Part shown: positions 1 through 5,586 of the stretch, piece by piece
Numbering within the stretch: position 1 is the stretch's first letter
How the letters are laid out: each line of letters opens with the position of its first letter
Assembly: GCA_039933635.1 (NCBI GenBank)
Contig: JBDTNQ010000094.1
Span: 1 to 17,317 of the forward strand
Source: JBDTNQ01 sp039933635
GTDB taxonomy: Bacteria; Acidobacteriota; Vicinamibacteria; Vicinamibacterales; SCN-69-37
Direction: 5' to 3'
DNA: 17,317 nucleotides
Notes under the pieces: model-generated
What the model was told of the DNA's origin: nothing
Database searches by the model: none
The model's input: only the letters and a program-made list of their open reading frames with translations
Translations under genes and position numbers: made by a program

Positions 1-804
1 CTGCTGGCCGCGGCCGGAGCCGCACGTGAGGCCGAGCCGAGTTCATTCCTCAAAGACCACTTCGTCGTCGCCTGGTATGGCAATCCCCGGAGCACGCGCA
101 TGGGTATTCTCGGCGTGAAGACCGGCGCCGATCGCGCCGACGGCCTTCGCAAGCAGGCGGCGGGATACGCCACGCTCACGTCCAAACAGATCGTCATGGC
201 GTACCACCTCATCGTGACCATTGCGCAGCCGCTGCCCGGCAAGAGCGGCGACTATCGGCGCCGGGAGACGCCCGACACGATTCAGGCGATGCTGGATGAG
301 GCACGCGCCAACGGATTCCGGCTGATCCTGGACGTCCAGGCCGGCGGGTCGACCGTGGCCGAAGAGGTGCAAGTGCTCGAGCCATTCCTCAGCCAGCCAG
401 ACGTCGACCTGGCCCTCGACCCGGAGTTCACGATGCCCGACGGCGTGGTGCCGGGGAAGAGGATCGGCACCATGCGGGCAGCCGAGGTGAACGGCGCGCT
501 GGATTTCCTCGAGCGCACCATCCGCGCACACAAGCTGCCGCCGAAGATGCTCATCGTGCACCAGTTCACGGAGAACATGCTGCCCGACAAGGGCAACATC
601 CGGAAGAGCTCGATCGTCGACCTCGTCCTCGACATGGACGGGTTCGGGGACCAGCCCTTGAAGCGATCGACGTGGCGGTTCGCGATGAAGCAGCCTCTCG
701 CCTTCGCCGCCATCAAGCTCTTCTACCAGGAGGACACGAACGTGATGACGCCGGCCCAGGTCATGGCGCTCACACCGCCCGTCTCCGTCGTGATCTACCA
801 GTGA
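1..804 (+). CDS. Putative secreted protein of unknown function, TIM-barrel-like (5' end outside window)
   Basis: The frame is open from base 1 to the TGA at 802-804, giving 267 residues, so the true start probably lies upstream. The visible start (LLAAAGAAREAEPSSF) looks like the tail of a signal peptide. An internal ATG at 100 is an unlikely start because the conserved-looking segment FVVAWYGNPRS precedes it. The body alternates hydrophobic strands and helices as in a TIM barrel: VMAYHLIVTIA, FRLILDVQAG, VDLALDPEF, MLIVHQFTENML and SVVIYQ at the end. The pattern Y-G-P near the start, then LDxQ, LDPEF and VHQF, resembles secreted or lipoprotein-type proteins of unknown function that I recall from actinobacteria; this is memory, not a search. 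Acidic residues at strand ends could form a glycosidase-like site, but no known catalytic signature is certain. It lies 9 bases before the deacetylase gene, so the two are likely cotranscribed and may both act on cell-envelope polymers. Confidence 0.7.
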   Translation: MLAAAGAAREAEPSSFLKDHFVVAWYGNPRSTRMGILGVKTGADRADGLRKQAAGYATLTSKQIVMAYHLIVTIAQPLPGKSGDYRRRETPDTIQAMLDEARANGFRLILDVQAGGSTVAEEVQVLEPFLSQPDVDLALDPEFTMPDGVVPGKRIGTMRAAEVNGALDFLERTIRAHKLPPKMLIVHQFTENMLPDKGNIRKSSIVDLVLDMDGFGDQPLKRSTWRFAMKQPLAFAAIKLFYQEDTNVMTPAQVMALTPPVSVVIYQ

Positions 805-813
805 GCCGCTCGC

Positions 814-1620
814 GTGCGATCGCTCACGTTTGATCTCGTGGCTGCCGCGCTGTGCGGCCTCCTGTTCGTGGCCGTTCCACAGCTCGTCGCGGCGCCAACC
901 AAAGCCGTCACGAAGTCCGAGATCAGAGCCTCGATTCTTGCCTACCACCGCTTCGGGCCGGCCGTTTCGGACTCCATGACCATCCGCACGTCGAGCTTCA
1001 AGTGGCAGCTTGCGTACCTCAGGGACCATCACTATCCCGTCGTGCCGCTCCGGACACTCGTGACCTTCCTTCGCCATCAAGGTCCTCCGCCCCCGCCGCA
1101 CGCGGTCGTGATCACGATCGACGACGGTCATCAGTCGGTGTTCACCGAGGCGTTCCCGCTCATCCGCGAGTACGGCATCCCGGTGACGCTCTTCATCTAC
1201 CCGTCGGCGATTTCGAATGCGCGCTACGCCATGACCTGGGAGGAACTGCAGACACTGCGCGATACGCGGCTGTTCGATATCCAGTCCCACACCTTCTGGC
1301 ATCCCAACTTCAAGATCGAGGCGCGTCGGCTCTCGCCCGATGCCTATCGCGCGTTCGCGACAATGCAGTTCTGCAAGGCGCGCACGCGTTTGCACGACAA
1401 GCTCGGCGTGGATGCCGACCTGTTTGCCTGGCCGTTCGGCATCACGGACGGGGCACTGATTCCGATTGCTCAGTCCTGCGGATACGCCGCCGGCCTTACG
1501 CTCGGCGGCCGTGCCGCACGCGACGATGACGCGCTCATGCTGCTGCCGCGATTCCTGATGGGCGATACCACGTCACCTAAGACGTTCGCGTCTATGCTGC
1601 CTGGCGCGCCAGGACGCTAG
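814..1620 (+). CDS. Secreted polysaccharide deacetylase (NodB homology, carbohydrate esterase 4-like)
   Basis: The protein has 268 residues and a GTG start at 814, the only good start before a hydrophobic signal segment (residues 6-27, ending VAAP), so it is probably exported. The NodB domain follows: ILAYHRF (41-47), the metal-binding TIDDG (101-105, usually TFDDG), SHTFWH (158-163, with the two His of the HxxxH metal motif) and FAWPFG (204-209). These positions would bind the divalent metal and the catalytic Asp used to remove acetyl groups from N-acetylated sugars of peptidoglycan or exopolysaccharide; the substrate cannot be told from sequence. A proline stretch (91-95) precedes the TIDDG strand. 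The gene starts 9 bases after the unknown secreted protein and ends at TAG 1618-1620, just before a strong hairpin. The family call is secure, the substrate is not. Confidence 0.88.
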   Translation: MRSLTFDLVAAALCGLLFVAVPQLVAAPTKAVTKSEIRASILAYHRFGPAVSDSMTIRTSSFKWQLAYLRDHHYPVVPLRTLVTFLRHQGPPPPPHAVVITIDDGHQSVFTEAFPLIREYGIPVTLFIYPSAISNARYAMTWEELQTLRDTRLFDIQSHTFWHPNFKIEARRLSPDAYRAFATMQFCKARTRLHDKLGVDADLFAWPFGITDGALIPIAQSCGYAAGLTLGGRAARDDDALMLLPRFLMGDTTSPKTFASMLPGAPGR

Positions 1621-1655
1621 CGAGTGCAACGGCAGGAGGGACGTACTCCGTGGAG

Positions 1656-1677
1656 CCCCGGACCTTCGGGTCCGGGG
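1656..1677. terminator. Perfect 9-bp hairpin with TTCG loop between convergent genes
   Basis: CCCCGGACC, loop TTCG, GGTCCGGGG: nine perfect pairs closed by C-G around TTCG, the very stable UUCG tetraloop when read from the plus strand. It sits 35 bases after the deacetylase stop and 8 bases beyond the stop of the minus-strand gene ending at 1686, so it can serve as a terminator or 3' barrier for both. No T-run follows, so it is not a textbook intrinsic terminator. The 16-18 bases before and inside it also match the repeat family at 4257-4385. Confidence 0.7.
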
Positions 1678-1685
1678 TACATCGA

Positions 1686-2048
1686 TCAATGTATCGTGTT
1701 CGGCGCGAGGAACTGGCGCTCCGTGCGGAGCACGCGCGTGATTGTTGCGTCCAGTTCGGCCTGGGGAACGGCGAACGGGCCCGCCACCGCCGCGCCCATC
1801 GGAATCTCGATCGCGATCACGACCTGTCCTTCGGAGGGTTCCACGATCCAGCTGAACCCCTGAAGAATGACCTCGCGGCCCTCCGCGGCCTTGGCGTCCT
1901 CGACGCGGCTCATCGTCTTCAGAATCTCCACGAGCACGGCCCGGACGACCGCGTCGTCCCACACCGGCGGCTCGGTGGTCGGTACCATCGCGTTCTCGGT
2001 GACGGCAAAATCTCGGCCCTTCAGCACCACTTCAACGGGGAACACCAT
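1686..2048 (-). CDS. Conserved-looking hypothetical protein, 120 aa
   Basis: I do not recognise this family. The ATG at 2048 (MVFPVEVVLKGRDF) is preferred; the longer open frame upstream only re-reads the 3' end of the neighbouring YyaL-type gene. The protein is soluble, with no signal peptide or membrane segment. It seems to have N-terminal beta strands (FPVEVVLKG), a helix around residues 30-48 (DDAVVRAVLVEILKTMSRV), a strand pair (EVILQGFSWIVEP and QVVIAIEIPMGAAVAG), and a C-terminal helix (AELDATITRVLRTER). The mix of Val/Ile strands and acidic residues fits a small alpha/beta domain. The start lies 22 bases after the YyaL-type stop on the same strand, yet TATACT stands 6 bases before the ATG, so it may also have its own leaderless promoter. 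No frame alternative on the plus strand looks coding. Confidence 0.65.
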   Translation of the reverse strand: MVFPVEVVLKGRDFAVTENAMVPTTEPPVWDDAVVRAVLVEILKTMSRVEDAKAAEGREVILQGFSWIVEPSEGQVVIAIEIPMGAAVAGPFAVPQAELDATITRVLRTERQFLAPNTIH

Positions 2049-2054
2049 GTGAAC

Positions 2055-2060
2055 AGTATA
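2055..2060 (-). promoter_or_regulatory. Putative -10 box TATACT, 6 bases before the ATG at 2048
   Basis: TATACT on the minus strand matches TATAAT at five of six positions and is separated from the ATG by GTTCAC only. Transcription would start at or within a base or two of the start codon, giving a leaderless mRNA. I see no clear -35 box, and the site may be chance, since the gene could simply be read from the upstream operon. Confidence 0.35.
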
Positions 2061-2070
2061 GTGCGCGGCC

Positions 2071-4227
2071 TCACCCCACGCGTTTGCCGCGCAGCAGTGC
2101 CTCGAGTTGCTCACGAAGCGCGTTGGGATCGGTGACGGGCGCCTGACACGTGAAGTCCGAGCACACGTACGCTGCCGCCTTGCCATCGCGGCGTCCCATG
2201 GCGCGCAGCCATGGCAGCGGCGACTCCGCTGCACCGCTCAGCGGTATGATCACCGCCCACGGCATGTGCTGGCGCGCGACCTCGACTTCGAGCGCGCGCG
2301 TGTCGTCGGCACCCGCGTCTCCCGCGATGACGACCTGTGTTCCGCCGCCGTGCCACAGTGCGATGTTGGCCACCATGAGCGGCATCACGCGGACGGCCCG
2401 GCCGATATGCGGACCGTAGCGTTCAAGCGTGCGGCCCGCCAGATCGGTGAATACCCGATCCCCGAGCAGGTGACCGAGCGTGATCAGGTTGCGCACCGTC
2501 ACCGACGCGGCCGCGGGCTCGGCGCCGTCGTAGTCTTCCTTCACGCGGAGCAGCACCGACCGATCGGTGCCGGTCGTGCTGAACCAGCCGCCGTCGCGCT
2601 CGTCGTGAAAGAGCGTCACCTCGACCTCGGTCAACTCACGCGCCCAGTTGAGCCAGGCAGCGTCGCCGGTGGCCTGGAACAGCTCGATCAACCCCCACGC
2701 CAGATACGCGTAGTCCTCGCAGAACGCGTCAATCGCGGACTCGCCGTCGCGATGCCGCCGATACAGCCGGCGATCCGCGGCTCGCCAGAGGTGCTCGCGG
2801 GCCCACGTCGCCGCGCGCACCGCGGCGGCCCGCCATTCCGCGCGCCGCGGGCTCTCGACGAGCGTCCGCGCCGCGCGGGCACACGCCGCGATCATCAGGC
2901 CATTCCACGCGGTGATGATCTTGTCGTCCAGGTGCGGCCGAGGCCGGTGACCGCGCGCTTCGAAGAGTATCTGCCGGGCTCGCGCAAGAGCCGTCATCAC
3001 CTCTTCTGGCGATCGCGACGCCCGAACGGCCACATCCTCGATCGACTGCGCGACATAGAGGATGTTCTGATCGGTGAACTCTCCCTGCGGGTCGGACAGC
3101 GCGTTGCCGCGCGCCTCGACGCCGAAGCGCTTACCCACGACGTCCGCATCGAGGCCGAGCAGACGCGCGAGTTCCCCCTGGGTCCACACGTAGAACGCGC
3201 CCTCGCGCTTCTCGCCCGCGTGCGGCGTCCCCTCCAACACCGATCCAGGCACGACCGAATCGGCGTCCTCCGCCGAATAGAACGCCCCGTCCGGCGACGT
3301 CAGATCGCGCAACACGTACGTGAGCGTGTCTTCCGCCACCGAGGCGTAGTACGCATCGCCACTCGCCTCGGTCCCCTCGAGGTACGCGAGTACCAGCTGC
3401 GCCTGGTCGTAGAGCATCTTCTCGAAGTGCGGCACCCGCCATTCGGCGTCCACCGAGTAGCGATGGAATCCGCCGCCCACCTGATCGCGCATGCCGCCCA
3501 GGGACATCGCTCGCAACGTCTCAAGCGCCATCGTCCGCGCCTGCCAGTCCCCGGTCAGGGCGTGGGCGTGCAGGAGAAACAGCAGTTCGGACGGGCGCGG
3601 GAACTTGGGTGCGCCGCCGAAACCACCGCGGCGCTCATCGAACGTCTGCGCGAACGATGCGATCCCGGTGGCGAGCGCCTCACGGCCGGCCACGGGCGCA
3701 CGATCGGGCGCCGCCGAGTCCGCGCCGGTAGCCTCGCGCAGCCGGGCAAGAATGTCGTCAGCCGAGGAGACCAGGTCCTTCCGATCGGTCTGCCACGCGC
3801 TCGCCAACTGCTCGAGCAGCTCGACGAATCCGGGCCTCCCCCACCGCGACGTCGGCGGAAAGTAGGTCCCACCGAAGAACGGTTTGAGGTCGGGCGTCAC
3901 CCACACGCTCATCGGCCATCCGCCGGCGCCCGTCGTCGCCTGCACGAACATCATGTAGACGCGATCGACGTCGGGACGCTCCTCGCGATCTACCTTGATC
4001 GACACGAACGATCGATTGAGGACCTCCGCCACGCGCGCGTCCTCAAACGACTCGTGCTCCATCACGTGGCACCAGTGACAGGTCGAGTACCCGATCGAGA
4101 CGAAGATCGGCTTGTCCTCGGCACGCGCGCGCTCAAACGCCTCGTCGCCCCACGGATACCAGTCCACGGGGTTGTTGGCATGTTGAAGCAGATACGGACT
4201 GCGCTCCTGCGCCAGTCGGTTGGGCAT
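2071..4227 (-). CDS. YyaL/DUF255-type thioredoxin-fold protein (SSP411/spermatogenesis-associated protein 20 homolog)
   Basis: The protein has 718 residues, close to the roughly 680-720 usual for this family. The ATG at 4227 begins MPNRLAQERSPYLLQHANNP, the typical family start, and has AAGGAA 9 bases upstream. The N-terminal thioredoxin-like domain (about 1-160) holds the hallmark segment IGYSTCHWCHVMEHESF with CHWCH at 50-54, then VDREERPDVD and GGWPMSVWVTPDLKPFFGGTYF (split here as GGWPMSV and FFGGTYFPP). The remaining two thirds form an alpha/alpha-barrel resembling six-hairpin glycosidases, with VPHFEKMLYDQAQL, FYSAEDADS and KIITAWNGLMI. No signal peptide is seen, so it is probably cytoplasmic. 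Family members are widespread but their reaction is not settled; a redox or sugar-epimerase-like role is only suggested by fold. It lies downstream of the YihY gene on the same strand, across a 26-bp repeat array, and 22 bases before the 120-aa unknown gene. Confidence 0.93.
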   Translation of the reverse strand: MPNRLAQERSPYLLQHANNPVDWYPWGDEAFERARAEDKPIFVSIGYSTCHWCHVMEHESFEDARVAEVLNRSFVSIKVDREERPDVDRVYMMFVQATTGAGGWPMSVWVTPDLKPFFGGTYFPPTSRWGRPGFVELLEQLASAWQTDRKDLVSSADDILARLREATGADSAAPDRAPVAGREALATGIASFAQTFDERRGGFGGAPKFPRPSELLFLLHAHALTGDWQARTMALETLRAMSLGGMRDQVGGGFHRYSVDAEWRVPHFEKMLYDQAQLVLAYLEGTEASGDAYYASVAEDTLTYVLRDLTSPDGAFYSAEDADSVVPGSVLEGTPHAGEKREGAFYVWTQGELARLLGLDADVVGKRFGVEARGNALSDPQGEFTDQNILYVAQSIEDVAVRASRSPEEVMTALARARQILFEARGHRPRPHLDDKIITAWNGLMIAACARAARTLVESPRRAEWRAAAVRAATWAREHLWRAADRRLYRRHRDGESAIDAFCEDYAYLAWGLIELFQATGDAAWLNWARELTEVEVTLFHDERDGGWFSTTGTDRSVLLRVKEDYDGAEPAAASVTVRNLITLGHLLGDRVFTDLAGRTLERYGPHIGRAVRVMPLMVANIALWHGGGTQVVIAGDAGADDTRALEVEVARQHMPWAVIIPLSGAAESPLPWLRAMGRRDGKAAAYVCSDFTCQAPVTDPNALREQLEALLRGKRVG

Positions 4228-4236
4228 TGGGATAGG

Positions 4237-4242
4237 TTCCTT
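4237..4242 (-). promoter_or_regulatory. Ribosome binding site AAGGAA of the YyaL-type gene
   Basis: AAGGAA lies 9 bases before the ATG at 4227 and fixes this start. It is one of the few clear Shine-Dalgarno sequences in the window, which makes the lack of one before several other genes more telling. Confidence 0.6.
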
Positions 4243-4256
4243 CGTGTAACAGTTTG

Positions 4257-4385
4257 CGGATCCCGGACGTTTGACAGTTTCTGGGGCCCCGGACGTTTGA
4301 CCGTTTGTAGAGCCCCGAACCTCTGACGGTTCGTGTACCCCGGACCTTCGACAGTCCGTGGAGCCCCGGACCTTCAGGTCCGGGG
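4257..4385. repeat. Tandem array of five ~26-bp palindromic repeat units
   Basis: Core words beginning TCCCGGAC or CCCCGGAC/CCCCGAAC start at 4261, 4287, 4313, 4338 and 4364, a spacing of 26, 26, 25 and 26. Each unit reads roughly GAGCCCCGGAC, a short TTTGAC-like loop, then an arm pairing with GGAC. The last unit (4364-4385) is a perfect hairpin CCCCGGACC-TTCA-GGTCCGGGG. Unit 3 has CGAAC pairing with GTTCG, both arms changed together relative to CGGAC/GTCCG of unit 4. Units 1 and 2 pair GGAC with GTTT through G-U pairs if transcribed from the plus strand. The array lies between the YihY and YyaL-type genes, and its last unit contains the YihY stop codon. Related copies lie at 1656 and 11763. 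Confidence 0.85.
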
Positions 4386-5300
4386 CAGCCTGGACTTTGG
4401 CTTGTGGCGCAGGCGCGCATACGCAGCTGTCACCTCGACGCCATACAAGAGAATGACCGCGGACAAGTAGATCCACACCAGAAAGACCACGACGGCCGCG
4501 ATCGATCCATGAATGCTGAAGCGCTTCAGATCCCGGACGTACCAGGCAAATCCCGAGAAGGCCAGACGCCAGAGCAGTCCTGTCAGAATCGCGCCGAACC
4601 ACACGTCGCGCAATCGCACTTCGGTGTTCGGCACGAAGTAGAAGAGCAGGCCGACGACGAAGATGAAGATGGGGGTCGGGGCGACACGCGTCAGCGCACC
4701 GGACAGCGCCGCGAGCTGGGGAAACCGCTCCAGCACGCCGACGAACCAGTGCGCCTCCACCACTTGAACGGCCCCGATCAGCAGCAGGGCCGTCACGGCC
4801 AGCACGCCGGCCGCCATCATCATCAGGAATGCCACGAGCTTGTGCTTGAAGAAGCTGTAGGTGTGCTCCACGCCCCATGCGTGATTGACGGCCGACGTCA
4901 CCGCGCCAAACACGCCCATTGACGCCCACAGCGCGAGCACCGTGCCGACGACGCTGAGATTCAGCGGCGCGTTGGCCATGTCCTGCAGCTGCGAGAGCAC
5001 GAAATCGAAGCGGCTCGGAAAGGCGCTGCCGACGATGCGCACCAGGAGATCGCTGGCCGCACCGCTGGGCCCGATGGCCACTTTGCTGAGAGCCGACAGT
5101 ACGAGCAGCAGGAACGGGAACAGCGAGAGCAGGGTGTAGTACGCGATGGATGCCGCGAACGTGAGGTTGCTGCTGTTGTAGAAGCCGATGGCGCCGCCGC
5201 GCATGGCGCGCAGCGCGAACATGCAGCCTTCGTGGCAGACACGGGCCGTGCGCCACGGCAGACTCACGACCTCGGGTGTGGCGGTCGTCTCGGTGCTCAC
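4374..5300 (-). CDS. YihY/BrkB-family inner membrane protein
   Basis: The protein has 308 residues, close to the usual family size, with several hydrophobic helices: about 47-74 (FAASIAYYTLLSLFPFLLLV), 113-137, 155-182, 210-224, 233-252 and 266-293. The N-terminal RAMRGGAIGFYNSSNLTFAASIAYY region, the A-W-G-V-E motif near residue 141-145, PNTEVRLRDVWFGA (224-237) and IAAVVVFLVWIYLSA followed by LLYGVEV are typical of the family formerly called ribonuclease BN; the name is historical and the transport or other role is not settled. The GTG at 5300 is taken as start; a later ATG within CMFALRAM is possible. The last residues (RLPRT and stop) are encoded by the palindromic repeat at 4364-4385, so the C-terminus seems to have been altered by that repeat. 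It is transcribed divergently from the leucine operon. Confidence 0.9.
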   Translation of the reverse strand: MSTETTATPEVVSLPWRTARVCHEGCMFALRAMRGGAIGFYNSSNLTFAASIAYYTLLSLFPFLLLVLSALSKVAIGPSGAASDLLVRIVGSAFPSRFDFVLSQLQDMANAPLNLSVVGTVLALWASMGVFGAVTSAVNHAWGVEHTYSFFKHKLVAFLMMMAAGVLAVTALLLIGAVQVVEAHWFVGVLERFPQLAALSGALTRVAPTPIFIFVVGLLFYFVPNTEVRLRDVWFGAILTGLLWRLAFSGFAWYVRDLKRFSIHGSIAAVVVFLVWIYLSAVILLYGVEVTAAYARLRHKPKSRLPRT

Positions 5301-5337
5301 GAGACACCCGCCGCCGTCGGATCAGACATTCATCGTC

Positions 5338-5343
5338 ATTGTA
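5338..5343 (-). promoter_or_regulatory. Possible -10 box TACAAT for the YihY operon
   Basis: On the minus strand TACAAT (five of six matches to TATAAT) lies 37 bases before the GTG at 5300, giving a short leader of about 30 bases. No convincing -35 is visible. It lies back to back with the plus-strand TATAAT at 5358, so the 69-bp gap would hold two divergent promoters. Confidence 0.35.
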
Positions 5344-5357
5344 CCGGACCCCGCCCG

Positions 5358-5363
5358 TATAAT
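5358..5363 (+). promoter_or_regulatory. Consensus -10 box TATAAT, 6 bases before the ATG at 5370
   Basis: A perfect TATAAT in a GC-rich setting is followed by CGCCGC and the ATG, so transcription should begin at or beside the A of the start codon. There is no room for a Shine-Dalgarno site, hence a leaderless transcript for the leucine operon is likely. A -35 box is not clear: GTCATT is at the 17-base spacing and TTGTAC (5339-5344) is too close. Confidence 0.6.
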
Positions 5364-5369
5364 CGCCGC

Positions 5370-5582
5370 ATGGCGGATCGTCCTTCGACCCCGCAAGACC
5401 CTGGCGCGTCACGCCGGCCCGCGGGCTCGAGCCCCATCCCTAAACCCATCGATGCGCGTCCACAACCGGCCGCCTGCGCGGACGAGATGCTCTGCGATCG
5501 CTGCCGGGCGTCCATGTTCCGCATGCACGCCGTCTGGCGCTGCCCCGCGTGCGGCTACAAGACGGACTGCTGCGGCTGGTAA
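5370..5582 (+). CDS. Small zinc-ribbon-like protein, 70 aa, first gene of leucine operon
   Basis: The ATG at 5370 directly follows a consensus -10 box and is chosen over a longer open frame starting inside the divergent YihY gene. Residues 1-35 are rich in Pro, Arg and Ser and probably disordered. Residues 36-70 hold seven cysteines: C42-x2-C45 and C58-x2-C61 form a likely four-Cys zinc site, then the tail GYKTDCCGW adds C67 and C68. Between the pairs is RASMFRMHAVWRC. The layout is that of a zinc ribbon or rubredoxin-like knuckle. The stop is 4 bases before the carboxylase beta-subunit gene, so the two are almost certainly cotranscribed. I do not know an assigned function; roles in carboxylase assembly, regulation or protein contact are guesses. 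Sequence layout makes it very likely to be a real gene despite its size. Confidence 0.8.
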   Translation: MADRPSTPQDPGASRRPAGSSPIPKPIDARPQPAACADEMLCDRCRASMFRMHAVWRCPACGYKTDCCGW

Positions 5583-5586
5583 CACG

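Noticed and set aside
43..1395. 450-codon open frame on the minus strand
   Set aside because: It lies opposite two well-supported secreted-protein genes, is rich in Arg, His and Gly without domain signals, and is the usual antisense shadow in GC-rich DNA.
2107..4326. 739-codon open frame on the plus strand
   Set aside because: It is antisense to the YyaL-type gene, whose motifs, length and ribosome site are convincing; the plus-strand product is Arg-rich and without recognisable domains.
2071..5412. A 1113-residue fusion reading upstream of the YyaL-type gene
   Set aside because: The extra 395 codons read the YihY gene out of frame and then the repeat array. The family-like start MPNRLAQ with its AAGGAA site marks the real beginning.
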